From: Hypericum androsaemum
Lineage: Eukaryota > Streptophyta > Magnoliopsida > Malpighiales > Hypericaceae
NCBI GenBank assembly: GCA_963995505.1
Contig: OZ023180.1
Location: 9,371,301-9,435,300, forward strand
DNA: 64,000 bases
Direction: 5' to 3'
The position numbers and the translations under genes are program-made. Positions 8,754 through 20,087 of the stretch are shown one piece after another. Under the pieces are notes generated by a model. It searched no databases. It had not been told where the DNA came from and was given only the letters and a program-made list of their open reading frames with translations. Numbering within the stretch: the stretch's first letter is position 1; each line of letters opens with the position of its first letter.

Positions 8754-11700
8754 CCTTATCTTCTCTTATCATGCATTTTCTTGCCTTTTCTTGACTTATC
8801 TGTCCATTTCTTGCCTTCTCTTGCCTTTTCTTGCCTTTTCTTGCCCTTTCTTGCCTTATCTTGCCCTTTCATTCCTCATCTTGCCCTTTCATACCTTATC
8901 TTACCTTTTCTTTCCTTCCTTTGCCTTTTCATGCCTTTTCCTTGCCTTTCCTTGCCTTTCCTTACCTTTTCTTGCCTTATCTTTCCTTTTCTTGCCTTTT
9001 CATGCCTTTTCCTTTCCTTTTCTTGCCTTTTCTTTCCTTATCTTGCCTTATCTTGCCTTTTCTTTCCTTTTCTTGCCTTATCTTGCTTTTTCTTACCTTA
9101 TCTTGCCTTTTCTTGCCTTTTCCTTGTCTTTTCTTACCTTTTCCTTGCCTTTTCATGCCTTTTCCATGCCTTTTCTTTCCTTATCTTGTCTTTTCTTGGC
9201 TTTTCCTTGCCTTTTCCTTGCCTTTTCCTTGCCTTTTCTTTTCTTTTCATGCAATTTCTTGCGTTTTCTTGCCTTTTCAAGCCTTTTCTTGCATTTTCCT
9301 TGCCTTTTCTTGACTTATCTTATCTCGCCTTTTGCTTGCCTTTTCTTACCTTATCTCGCCTTTTGCTTGCCTTATCTTGCCCTTTCATTCCTTATCTTGC
9401 CTTTTCTAACATTATCTTGCCTTTTCATTCTTTTTCTTTCCTTTTTTTGCCTTTTCATTCCTTTTCCTTGCCTTTTCTTTCTTTATCTTGCCATTTTTTG
9501 CCTTTTCCTTGCCTTTTCTTACCTTTTCTTGCCTTATCTTTCCTTTTCCTTGCCTTTTCTTTCCTTTTCTTGCCTTATCTTTCCTTCTCTTTCCTTTTCA
9601 TGCCTTTTCCTTGCCTTGTCTTTCCTTATCTTGCCTTATCTTGTCTTTTCTTTCCTTATCTTGCCTTTTCTTACCTTTTCCTTGTCTTTTCTTACCTTTT
9701 CTTACCTTTTCCTTGCCTTTCCATGCCTTATCCAAGACTTTTCTTTCTGTATCTTGCCTTTTCTTGGCTTTTCCTTGCCTTTTCCTTGCCTTTTCTTTCC
9801 TTTTCCTTGCCTTTTCTTTCCTTTTCTTGCCTTTTCAACCCTTTTCTTGCCTTTACCTTGTCTTTTCTTGCCTTTTCTTGACTTATCTATCCTTTTCTTG
9901 CCTTTTCATGCCTTTTCTTACCTTATCTAGCCTTTTGCTTGCCTTATCTTACCCTTTCATTCCTTATATATATCCTTTTCTTACCTTATCTTGCCTTTTC
10001 ATGCCTTTTCTTGCCTTTTCATGCCTTTGCTTGCCTTTTCTTTCCTTTTCTTGCATTTTCATACCTTTCCTTGCCTTTTCTTTCTTTATCTTGCCTTTTC
10101 TTGCCTTTTCTTTGCCTTTTCTTACCTTTTCTTGCCTTATCTTTCCATCTCTTGCCTTTTCATGCCTTTTCCATGCCTTTTCTTCCCTTTTCATTCCTTA
10201 TCTTGCCTTTTCCTTGCCTTTTCTTACCTTTTCTTTGCATATCTTGCCTCAACTTTCATTTTCATTCCTTTTCTTGCATTTCCTACCCTTTTCTTGCCTT
10301 ATCTTGCCTAATCTTGTCGTTTCTTTCCTTTTCCTTGCCTTTTCTTTCCTTTTCTTGCCTTTTTATGCCTTTTCTTTCTTTTTCCTTGGCTTTTCTTGCC
10401 ATTTCCATGCCTTTTCTTGCCTTTTTTTGCCTTTACCTTGCCTTTTCCTTGCCTTTTTTGCCTATTCTTACATTTTCTTTCCTTTTCTCACCTTTTCTTC
10501 CATTTTCTTGCCTTTTCACGCCTTTTCCCTGCCCCTTCTTGCCATATCTTACCTTTTCTTGCCTTTTCCATGCCTTTTCTTTTCTTTTCTTGCCTTATCT
10601 TGCCTTTTCTTATCTCATCTTTCCTTTTCTTTCCTTTTCTTGCTTTTCCTTCCCTTTTCTTGCCTTTTCCTTGCCTTTTCTTACCTTTTCTTGCCTTTTC
10701 CTTGCCTTTTCTTACCTTTTCTTGCCTTTTCCTTGCCTTTTCTTTCCTTTTCTTGCCTTTTCTTGCCATTTCTTCCCTTTTCTTGCCTTTTTCTTCCCTT
10801 TTCTTGCCTTATCTTGCCATTTCTTCCCTTTTCCTTGCCTTTTCTTACCTTTTCTTCCCTTTTCCTTGCCTTTTTTTACATTTTCTTACCTTTTTCTTGC
10901 TTATCTTGCCTTTTCTTAACTTTTCATGCCTTTTGCAAGCCTTTTCTTTCCTAATCATGACTTTTCTTGCCTTTTCTGTGCCTTTTCTGGCTTTTTAATG
11001 TCTTTTCCTGCCTTATCTTTCCTTTTCAAGCCTTTTCCATTCCTTTTCTTGCCTTTTCTTTCCTGTTCTTGCCTTTTCTTGACTTCTCTTGCCTTTTCTT
11101 GACTTTTCATGAATTTTCTTGCCTTATCTTTCCTTTTCTTGCCATATCTAGCCTTTTCATTCCTTATCTTGCCTACTCTTACCTTATCTTGCCTTTCCTT
11201 GCCTTTTCATACCTTTTCTTGCCTTTTCTTTCCTTTTCTTGCCTTTTCATGCCTTTTCCTTGCATTTTCTTGCGTTATCTAGCCTTTTCTTTCCTTTTCT
11301 TGCCTCATCTTTCATTTTCTTTTCTTTTATGTCCTTTCCTTCCCTTATCTTTCCTTATCTTGCCTTATCTTGCCCTTTCTTTCCTTTTCCTTGCCTTTTC
11401 TTTCCTTTTATTGCCTTATCTTGCCTTTTCCTTGCCTTTTCTTTCCTTTTCCTTGCCTTTTCTTTCCATTTCTTGCCTTTTCAACCCTTTTCTTGCCTTT
11501 TCCTTGTCTTTACTTGCCTTTTCTTGACTTATCTATCTTTTTCTTGCCTTTTCATGCCTTTTCTTACCTTATCTAGCCTTTTGCTTGCCTTATCTTACCC
11601 TTTCATTCCTTATATATCCTTTTCTCACCTTATCTTGCCTTTTCATGCCTTTTCTTGCCTTTTCATGCCTTTGCTTGCCTTTTCTTTCCTTTTCTTGCCT

Positions 11701-14047
11701 TTTCATGCCTTTCCTTGCCTTTTCTTTCTTTATCTTGCCTTTTCTTGCCTTTTCTTTGCCTTTTCTTACCTTTTCTTGCCTTATCTTTCCATCTCTTGCC
11801 TTTTCATGCCATTTCCATGCCTTTTCTTCCCTTTTCATTCCTTATCTTGCGTTTTCCTTGCCTTTTCTTACCTTTTCTTTGCTTATCTTGCCTCAACTTT
11901 CATTTTCATTCCTTTTCTTGCATTTCCTACCCTTTTCTTGCCTTATCTTGCCTAATCTTGCCTTTTCTTTCCTTTTCCTTGCCTTTTCTTTCCTTTTCTT
12001 GCCTTATCTTGCATTTTCTTTACTTTTCCTTACCCTTTCTTTCCTTTTCTTGCCTTTTTATGCCTTTTCTTTCTTTTTCCTTGGCTTTTCTTGCCATTTC
12101 CATGCCTTTTCTTGCCTTTTTTTGCCTTTTTTGCCTTTTCTTTCCTATTCTTACATTTTCTTTCCTTTTCTCACATTTTCTTCCATTTTCTTGCCTTTTC
12201 ACGCCTTTTCGCTGCCCCTTCTTGCCATATCTTACCTTTTCTTGCCTTATCTTGCCTTTTCTTATCTCATCTTTCCTTTTCTTTCCTTTTCTTACTTTTC
12301 CTTCCCTTTTCTTGCCTTTTCCTTGCCTTTTCTTACCTTTTCTTGCCTTTTCTTACCTTTTCTTGCCTTTTCCTTGCCTTTTCTTTCCTTTTCTTGCCTT
12401 TTCTTGCCATTTCTTCCCTTTTCTTGCCTTTTTCTTCCCTTTTCTTGCCTTATCTTGCCATTTCTTCCCTTTTCCTTGCCTTTTCTTCCCTTTTCCTTGC
12501 CTTTTTTTACATTTTCTTACCTTTTTCTTGCTTATCTTGCCTTTTCTTACCATTTCATGCCTTTTGCAAGCCTTTTCTTTCCTAATCATAACTTTTCTTG
12601 CCTTTTCTGTGCCTTTTCTGGCCTTTTAATGTCTTTTCCTGCCTTATCTTTCCTTTTCTTGCCTTTTCATGCCTTTTCCATTCCTTTTCTTGCCTTTTCT
12701 TTCCTTTTCTTGCCTTTTCTTGACTTCTCTTACCTTTTCTTGACTTTTCATGCCTTTTCTTACCTTATCTTTCCTTTTCTTTCCATATCTAGCCTTTCCA
12801 TTCCTTATCTTGCCTATTCTTACCTTATCTTGCCTTTCCTTGCCTTTTCATACCTTTTCTTGCCTTTTCTTTCCTTTTCTTGCCTTTTCATGCCTTTTCC
12901 TTGCATTTTCTTGCCTTATCTAGCCTTTTCTTTCATTTTCTTGCCTCATCTTTCATTTTCTTTTCTTTTATGGCCTTTCCTTCCCTTATCTTTCCTTATC
13001 TTGCCTTATCTTGCATTTTCTTTCCTTTTCCTTGCCTTTTCTTTCCTTTTATTGCCTTATCTTGCCTTTTCCTTGCCTTTTCTTTCCTTTTCATGCCTTT
13101 TCTTCCCTTTTCTTTCCTTATCTTACCTTTTCTTGCCTTATCTTACCTTTTCTTTCCTTGTCTTGCCTTATCTTGCCTTATCCTGCCTTTTCATGCTTTT
13201 CCATCCCTTTTCTTACCTTATCTTGCTTTTTCTTGCCTTTTCATGCCTTTTCCCTTCCTTTTCTTTCTTTATCCTGCCTTTTCTTGCCTTTTCCTTGAAT
13301 TTTTTTACCTTTTCTTGCCTTATCTTTCCTTCTCTTACCTTTTCATGCAAATTCCTTCCCTTTTCTTACCTTTTCCTTGCCTTTTCTTACCTTTGCTTGG
13401 CTTATCTTGCCTCATTTTTCATATCTGTTCCTTTTCTTGCATTTCCTTCCCTTTTCTTGCCTCATCTTGCCTCATCTTGCATTTTCTTTCCTTATCTTGC
13501 CTTTTCTTTCCTTTTTCTCGCCTTTTCTTTGCCTTTTCTTATCTTTTCTTGCCTTATCTTTCCTTTTCTTGCCTTTTCATTTCCTTTTCTTACCTTTTCT
13601 TGGCGTATCTTGTCTCATTTTTCATTTCTTGCCTTATCTTGCCAAATCTTGCATTTTTTTTCCTTATCTTGCCTTTTCTTTCCTTTTACTTGCCTTTTCT
13701 TTCCTTTTATTGCCTTATCTTGCCTTTTCCTTGCCTTTTCTTTCTCTTTACTTGCCTTTTCTTGCCTTATCTTGCCTTTTCTTGCCTTTTCTTTCCTTAT
13801 CTTGCCTTATCTTGCCTTTTTATGCCTTTTCCATGCCTTTTCTTACCTTTTCCATGCCTTTTCTTGCCTTATCTTACCTTCTCTTGCCTTTCCTTGCCTT
13901 ATATTGCCTTTCCTTGCCATTTCCTTGCCTTATCTTGCCTTTTCTTGCCTTATTTTGCCTTATCTTTCCTTTTCTTGCCTTTTCTTTCCTTTTTTTACCT
14001 TATCTTGCTTTTCTTTCCATTTCAAGCATTTTCTTCCCTTTTCATGC
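8754..14047. repeat. Decamer satellite block S2
   Basis: CCTTTTCTTG satellite of about 5.3 kb. Markers include CCTTATATATATCC (about 9961), CCCCTTCTTGCCATATC (about 10533 and 12215), TTTTAATGTC (about 10995 and 12627) and GGCGTATCTTGTC (about 13612). The right end, CCCTTTTCATGC, matches the sequence near 33650, after which the satellite is cut by the long-LTR fragment at 14048. No genes. Confidence 0.95.
9830..13090. repeat. Tandem duplication of a 1.64-kb satellite block
   Basis: Two copies, about 9830-11460 and 11470-13090. Paired markers sit about 1.63-1.64 kb apart: CAACCCTTTTCTTGCC near 9837 and 11478, CCTTATATATCC-type near 9961 and 11606, TTTTAATGTCTTTTCCTGCC near 10995 and 12627, and TTTTATG(T/G)CCTTTCC near 11329 and 12967. 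Edges are approximate. Confidence 0.75.
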
Positions 14048-16108
14048 AAAACTCCACTTGTTTGCTCCATAGATAAAATTGAAGAGGTGAGTGGAATGCT
14101 ATTGGACCTCACCCACCTCCTTTAAGAAGGAAAACGTCCTCACACTTAGCCACAAAACGGAATTGAAAAGAAGAAGAGAGAGATAGCTGAAGGAAAGAGA
14201 AAGAAGCTACTCAATAAAGAATTAAGCGGTAAGCCTACTTTCGTTCCGATTTGGACTTTGAACCTTTGAAGAGAGTTGTAGAGGACTTCAATACCTTTCT
14301 TTTGGTATATCATATGTGAAATTTGGATCAGGGAATTGACGGAAAATTCGTTTGGAATCAGACTATCGTTGAAGAAGCACACAGCTGAGGTTGTTGAGGA
14401 AAACGTGATCGGTAAGCATACTTAGGCTTCGAATTGGGACATGAAATTTTGATAGCATATAGAGGACTCTATAAGCTTTCTAACCGTATATCATATGCCT
14501 TATTTGGATGAAGAAATCTTGTTCAAGACTTTGTTGAACTTCGGACTTGTCTGCTGTGGTCAGATTGAAGGGGCTCAAGAATAGAGACTTGGTAAGTGGT
14601 TTGTTTGGAAATTTCAGTGAATATGTGGATTCTGAGATATCAAGGAAATACAGGGGAAGTCATGTAAAGTGTTATTTGAAGTGGTTATGATCTGAGATTG
14701 AGTTATATGTGATAATTGTTGAAGATGAAGTGGTTGAGCTTCTCTTGTGTTTGGTTTGTGTTGTGATTGCTAAAACAGATTGTTGGATGACATTTATGAC
14801 CATGAGTAGACTCTAAACAGATTATACATGTGTGGTATATTTGTCAAGAAAGTAAGGATTGAAAGAGATTGAGATATTTGGACATGTTTGATGCTTGTTT
14901 AGACGATGTGTTGTGATTATGTCGTTATCCATTGTTCTGAAGTGTTGGCAGCGGTTTGGTTTAGGAATTCAGAGGTTAACCTCATTATTGTGATTTGGGA
15001 TTGTGAACAGAACATCCGCAAGGTGTGTGGGTGAAGGAGAATTATTTCAAAAGCTTTGAGTGAAAGGCATTGGATTCAGAAATCAGTGTGATCGGTGGAT
15101 CTTCGTTGTGTAAGTGGATAGACCATGATATGTTGGTTGTGTTTGTTATATGCATGTTTCAGATCTTGATTGATGTGCGTCTCATGCATATGTTGTTAGT
15201 TATGAGATGAGATTGTGCATATGTGATACGTTTGGTATATTGTGATCGGTTTGTGATGAATGTGAGATTTGTGAATGGCCGGCTAGATTGCTAGCTCGGG
15301 CTGAGTTGGTACATTTGGCATATGTGCGAGGGATATGATTCTAGATCGTTGGGTCATATGTTTGTTGAGATATGTGTTTTGTGAGAGAGATGAACAGGTT
15401 TTCCCGTACTAGCCGGGGATGTTAGTCTATGAGCTCATAGTTTGGGGATATCACTAGTTTACATATGTAAGCTAGCTTTGTGTTTGTGTGGACGGAGATT
15501 CGTTTGGCCATTTGGATATCCCTTGGTAGTCAGAGGAAGGGGCTTTTCAAAACCTGTTCATGGCTCTATGTGTCTGTGTGTTCATATTTATGTTTTCGGT
15601 AATTTGTGCATCATATGGTCATCATGCATTTCAAGTTCAGTTACGTTGAACATGGTTGAGTTCTGTGGCACGTATATCTCAGACATAACTAATATGTTAT
15701 GTTCTATCTTCTTACTAAGTGTTCCCAAACACTTACCCCCTACTAATCTATCTCAGGTTCTGAGGTGCCATAGTAGCGTTGATTCTGGAGTCTGTATTTC
15801 GAGCCCATCTTCTTCGTTCGAGGGCCACACTTTGAGGTCTCCAGACTTGTGCTTCCTTGTACATCTGTATAGATGCTCCGTAGTGGTTAGATCCTGGTTT
15901 ATGTCCGATTTTGGATTTTTCATTTGGAGATGGATTTTTTTGAGATTTTCGTTGATGGTTGTGTACCATCTTTGCATGTGTTGTATCTTTCTCAGGTTTG
16001 TATGATGTGAGTATTGTTGAATTTGTGTGAGGCTTGCTAGATTGCACATTTGCAGATGTTTGTCGTGGAGTCTAGCGCCGGTCACCGACCTGAGAGCGGG
16101 TCGTGACA
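14048..16108 (+). mobile_element. 3' part of a long LTR from an unrelated element, probably Ty3/gypsy-like
   Basis: About 2.06 kb that is neither satellite nor the A-D group. It ends GAGCGGGTCGTGACA at 16108, a terminal sequence typical of long plant gypsy LTRs, and carries the phrase CTATAAGCTTTCTAACCG followed by a TATCATATG run of the kind seen in such LTRs. No TGTCACGAC-type start exists at the left, where it meets satellite at 14048, so the 5' part is missing. No primer site, polypurine tract or protein domain follows, and the open frame at 15442-16005 has no recognisable content. A solo LTR or LTR remnant is the best reading; family assignment is inference. Confidence 0.5.
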
Positions 16109-16625
16109 AAAGCCTACGTTTTTCAATCAATAATGGTCTCCTTTTCTTATTGCATAAGCCTCTATAAATAGGGTCAATATTACAAAAAGATTCCAAATCA
16201 AAAGACTCCTAAAAATCTGGGTGGAAAGGGAAACTAAAAAGAAAACAAATCTCTGCCTTTTAGGATGGCTACAAACGTGTCAAACAAGCTAAATAAGCCA
16301 AGAGTTGTTGGAATATAACTTCCTAATCAAAACTAATGGCTGAAATAACTTTCTTAAATAGAATGCCCAAAATCAGAGAGAATCACTCTTGTGGATCTTG
16401 GCTGCTGAATGGACCTTCTAGAACTTGTATTAAGGTCATAAATTCAGCTGAATTTCGTGGCTCTTGGTCCATGGACTTTAATAAATTTGCTTGAGCCCAA
16501 CTCTCCAAAGTATGCTTGGAAATCAGCCCACAAAGTTGTGACTTAAAAGTGCTTTGTGCGTGCTCTCTCACTTGGTCAGATTGGCACTTGAAATCATCAT
16601 ATGAGTGCTTGTCATATTCATATCA
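16109..16625 (-). mobile_element. Truncated A-type 3' LTR
   Basis: 517 bp including the LTR terminus at 16625 and the TATA-like CTATAAATAG region near 16162. The other end stops within the LTR at AAAGCCTACG, abutting the CA terminus of the long LTR. It resembles the solo A LTR at 19297-20087 more than its own partner at 17801-18595. Confidence 0.85.
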
Positions 16626-16638
16626 TTCCCCTCCTCTT
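16626..16638 (-). other. Polypurine tract
   Basis: AAGAGGAGGGGAA on the minus strand, beside the LTR end at 16625. Confidence 0.85.
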
Positions 16639-16663
16639 GAAAGGGATTTGTCCTCAAATCCTC

Positions 16664-17536
16664 TCATATGTCATAGTGCCACAAATTAACTACCATGCTG
16701 GAACAAGGTTGAGTCTTCCAACGTCGTGGTTGTACTTGATACCTTCCTCTCCAACAGAATAGATACTTCGAACATAAACAATCTGATATCATCTCCAAAT
16801 CAAAAGCCCAAGATTTATTTATTCGAATATGCCTTTCTGCAACCTTCAAACTATTCCAGATGTTGATCAACGATGAACCTCCAACATAATTAAACTTGTC
16901 CACACCTAAGAAGTCAATATGTTCAACATGTAAATCAGGAGACATGTAAGATATGGGTTGGATATCTTCCTTGTCAACTAAAACAACAAATTTTTCTTGT
17001 TCACCATCAATAGCAGTTAAGCACATCTTCATATGAACAACATCCTCCAATTCTAATTCATTGAACAAATCCCTCAAGTAAAGAAGTGACATGGCATGGT
17101 CATCAAAACATTCTCCATCGAACAAGTCAATAGAATATTCACCAAATTCCTCCCATGTCAAAACCACTTCTTCAGCAATCACTTCAGGTGTAACCTCCAA
17201 ATCGTCAGAACTACATACCTTCCCCTCAATGTCGTGCTTAGTGTTAATGGTGTTCTCCCTCTTTCCATTGACTTCTCTAAAAAAATTAGCTCCTGAATTC
17301 TTCTCATCTTTGACCCTCATCCTCCTTTGTTGAATTTGTCTTCCGCTACAGACATTAGGAACATCATGTATCCTCTCTTGTTTGTACACTATCTGGTCCA
17401 CCTTTTCGCTGAGCTTCTTGACCTCCGTTCTCATTATATGCCTCATCCCACTAAGAAGGGCGTCCATAAACGTGTGTGGATCACCAACCAATGGTGCAAC
17501 ACCTTCAAAGGATCTTCTTGAGTAGTTATAAGACAT
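16664..17536 (-). pseudogene. Diverged copy of the internal reading frame with an early stop
   Basis: 290 codons from ATG 17536 (MSYNYSRRSFEG). It is clearly homologous to the 5645-6700 product but is the most diverged long copy: the N-terminal half keeps the coiled-coil-like helix (EVKKLSEKVDQIVYKQ) with different residues, while TWEEFGEYSIDLFDG, MSLLYLRDLF, DFLGVDKF and LCSKYLFCWRGRYQVQPRR are retained. The frame stops at TGA where other copies have TGC (cysteine of AICEDLR), 15 or so codons short of the polypurine tract. Since the missing tail is short, this copy could still have made an almost full protein. The upstream MCKN start is lost by a base deletion, which argues that MSYxYS is the true start. 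Confidence 0.7.
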
Positions 17537-17785
17537 TCTTGTAGATTCTCTTTTTTTCTACTTTCTACTTTCAACTTTTCTTTTCTTTTTTTTTGATTTT
17601 TTTTTCAGCCTTCTTTCTTCTTCTTTTCTTGGCTGCCTTCTTCTCTATCTTTCTTTTTTTTTGGAATTTTTTTCCTTTTTTATTTTTTTTTCTTTCTCCA
17701 ACACAGAAAACAATAAGAACAAATAACTGAAAACTAATGATAAAAACAAAATTTAAAGGATAGATAGAACTGAAATAGAAGTCTA

Positions 17786-17798
17786 AGCTCTGATACCA
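17786..17798 (-). other. Primer binding site, initiator tRNA-Met
   Basis: The minus strand reads TGGTATCAGAGCT, two bases inside the LTR at 17801. Confidence 0.9.
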
Positions 17799-17800
17799 AA

Positions 17801-18595
17801 TGATATGAACCCCGTCAATGATGCAAGAGACCCGTCCACGAAGTGTTGAAATCCCAGATCGTTCTAGATCAGTTTGTGATGGAGATCTCGACCCGATACT
17901 CACAACCAAACAAGAACCTTGGTATTACGACCGTGACCCGCTGCTTGAGTTGAAACAAAGAACCTTGATATGTTGATGACGCCACAAACGGTGATGATGC
18001 TCCGCTTGATAAGTCGATAGTGAACTCTACGGAATCGCTCCGCTGTGTTCGAGAAGTTCCGTAGTACCAAGGGAGAGACTTGCTCACATTTTTTGATCAA
18101 AATATTCTGCCTCTTCTCATTGCATAAGCCTCTATAAATAGGCTCAATATTACAAAGAGATTTCAAATCAAAATACTTCCTAAATTGGCCAGAATTTTGG
18201 CTGTAAAGATAAACTAAAAAGGGAATCAAATCTGAACCTTTTAGGATGGCCAAAATGTGACAAGCAAGCCAAAAGTTGCTGGAACTAATTTCCTAAACAA
18301 TACTCATGGCTGAAATTTTATTTCCTAAATAGAATTCCCAAATCAGAGAGAATCACTCTTATGGATCTTGGCTGCTGAATGGACCTTCTAGAACTTGTAT
18401 TAAGGTCATAAACTCAGCTGAATTTCGTGGCTCTTGGTCCATGGACTTTAATAAATTTGCTTGAGCCCAACTCTCCAAAGTATGCTTGGAAATCAGCCCA
18501 CAAAGTTGTGACTTAAAAGTGCTTTGTGCGTGCTCTCTCACTTGGTCAGATTGGCACTTGAAATCATCATATGAGTGCTTCTTATATTCATATCA
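17801..18595 (-). mobile_element. Mosaic 5' LTR with A-like and B-like parts
   Basis: 795 bp. The terminal part (LTR start, 18300-18595) is A-like, with CTTCTAGAACTTGTATTAAGG and GTCCATGGACTTT. The part at about 18040-18115 reads like B LTRs (TTTTTTGATCAAAATATTC) where A LTRs have TTTTTCAATCAATAATGG. The stretch 18160-18300 is more diverged from both. The paired 3' LTR is A-like in the same place, so the two LTRs of one element disagree. Confidence 0.8.
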
Positions 18596-19296
18596 CTTTT
18601 CTTGCCTTATCTTTCCTTTTCTTGCCTTTTCAGTCCTTTTCCATGCATTTTCTTGCCTTTTCTTTCCTTTTCTTGCCTTTTCTTTCCTTTTCTTGCCTTT
18701 GCTTGCCTTTTCTTGCATTTTCTTGACCTATCTGACCTTTTCTTGACATTTCTTGCCTTTTCATGCCTTTTTTTGCCTTATCTTGTCTTTTCTTGCCTTA
18801 TCTTGCCCTTTCGTTCCTTATCTTGCCTTTTCTTACCTTATCTTGCATTTTCTTACCTTTTCATGCCTTTTCTTGCATTTTCTATCCTTTTCTTGCCTTT
18901 TCATGCCTTTTCCTTGCATTTTCTTGCCTTTTCTTGCCATTTCCTTGCCTTTTCTTACCTTTTCTTGCCTTATCTTTCCTTTTCATGCCTTTTCATGCCT
19001 TTTCCATGCCTTTTCCTGCCTTTACTTTCCTTATCTTGCCTTGTCTTGCCTTTTCTTGCCTTTTCCTTGTCTTATCTTGCCTTTTCCTTCTCTTATCTTT
19101 CCTTTTCTTGCCTTTTCTTTCATTATCTTGCCTTTTCCTTGCATTTTCCTTGCCTTTTCATTCCTTTTCTTGCCTTATCTTGCCTTTTCCTTTCCTTTCC
19201 TTTCCTTTTCATGCCTTTTCATGCCTTTTCTTGAATTATCTTTTATTTTCTACCCTTTTCATTCCTTTTCCATACATTTTCTTGCTTTTCCTTTCC
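18596..19296. repeat. Decamer satellite block S3
   Basis: 0.7 kb of satellite matching 34.20-34.84 kb, 45.50-46.16 kb and 54.41-55.01 kb, including GAATTATCTTTTATTTTCTA near 19231. It identifies the location of the flanking insertions within the macro-unit. No genes. Confidence 0.9.
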
Positions 19297-20087
19297 TGAT
19301 ACGAACCTCGTCAATGATGCACGAGACCCGTCCAAGAAGCGTTGAATTCCCAGATCGTTCTAGATCAGTTTGTGAAGGAGATCTTGACCCGATGCTCACA
19401 ACCAAACAATAACCTTGGTATTACGACCGCGACCCGCTATTTGAGTTGAAACAAAGAACCTTGATATGTCGATGATGCCACAAACGGTTATGAAGATTCG
19501 CTTGATAAGTCGATGATGAACTCGACGGAATCCCTCCATTGTGTTCGAACAGTTCCAAAGAACCAAGAGAGCAAAGCCCACGTTTTTCAATCAATAATGG
19601 TCTCCTTTTCTCATTGCATAAGCCTCTATAAATAGGCTCAATATTACAAAGAGATTCCAAATCAAACAACTCCTAAAAATCTGGCTAGAAAGGGAAACTA
19701 AAAAGGAAACAAATCTCTGCCTTTTAGGAAGGCTACAAATGTGACAAACAAGCTAAATAAGCCAAGAGTTGTTGGAATATAACTTCCTAATCAAAACTAA
19801 TGGCTGAAATAAACTTCCTAAATAGAATTCCCAAATCAGAGAGAATCACTCTTGTGGATCTTGGCTGCTGAATGGACCTTCTAGAACTTGTATTAAGGTC
19901 ATAAACTCAGCTGAATTTCGTGGCTCTTGGTCCATGGAATTTAATAAATTTGCTTGGGCCCAACTCTCCGATGTAAGCTTGGAAATCAGCCCACGAAGTT
20001 GTGACTTGAAGTGCTTTGTGCGTGCTCTCTCACATGGTCAGATTGGCACTTGAAATCATCATATGAGTGCTTCCCATATTCATATCA
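19297..20087 (-). mobile_element. Solo A-type LTR
   Basis: 791 bp, complete, with TGATATGAA and TTCGTATCA ends on the minus strand, and no internal region on either side. The TATA-like CTATAAATAG lies near 19626. The flanks are TTTCC on the left and TTAAT on the right, so no target duplication is left. The left flank matches satellite at about 34.84 kb but the right flank (AATGCCTTTTCTTACC, then TTGCTTGCC) belongs to a different satellite position, as near 40.2-40.4 kb. Recombination between LTRs at separate sites explains this better than simple solo formation. Confidence 0.88.

Larger units (their letters stand above)
16109..18595 (-). mobile_element. A-type non-autonomous element, left end lost
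   Basis: Minus strand. Order from right to left: 5' LTR 17801-18595, primer site 17786-17798, leader, internal frame 17536-16664, polypurine tract 16638-16626, and 3' LTR 16625-16109, which is cut at its interior by the long LTR ending at 16108. About 280 bp of the 3' LTR are missing. The right flank starts CTTTT, but the matching left duplication cannot be found because that end was deleted. Confidence 0.85.

Noticed and set aside
10488..10769. Minus-strand lysine/arginine/glutamate-rich open frames (KARKGK type)
   Set aside because: They are the purine-strand reading of the same decamer; they end wherever CTTATC variants put TAA in frame.
8754..14047. CRISPR-like array
   Set aside because: There is no conserved repeat alternating with unique spacers. 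The unit is 10-11 bp and continuous, and the context is a plant retroelement-rich region.
8754..14047. Telomeric or interstitial telomere repeat
   Set aside because: No TTTAGGG or CCCTAAA runs occur; the repeat is a different decamer.
11585..14125. Open frame of 846 codons (and many of 150-740 codons across the satellite) encoding Phe/Leu/Ser/Pro-rich protein
   Set aside because: Translations are rotations of the ten-residue unit forced by the decamer, present in all frames with frame jumps at indels, and lacking any domain. The absence of stops follows from the CCTTTTCTTG composition.
14146..14382. 78-codon minus-strand open frame near the left edge of the long-LTR fragment
   Set aside because: Short, no domain, no context suggesting a gene.
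15442..16005. 187-codon open frame in the long-LTR fragment
   Set aside because: It has no recognisable domain and overlaps a conflicting open frame on the other strand; it sits inside non-coding LTR sequence next to its 3' terminus.
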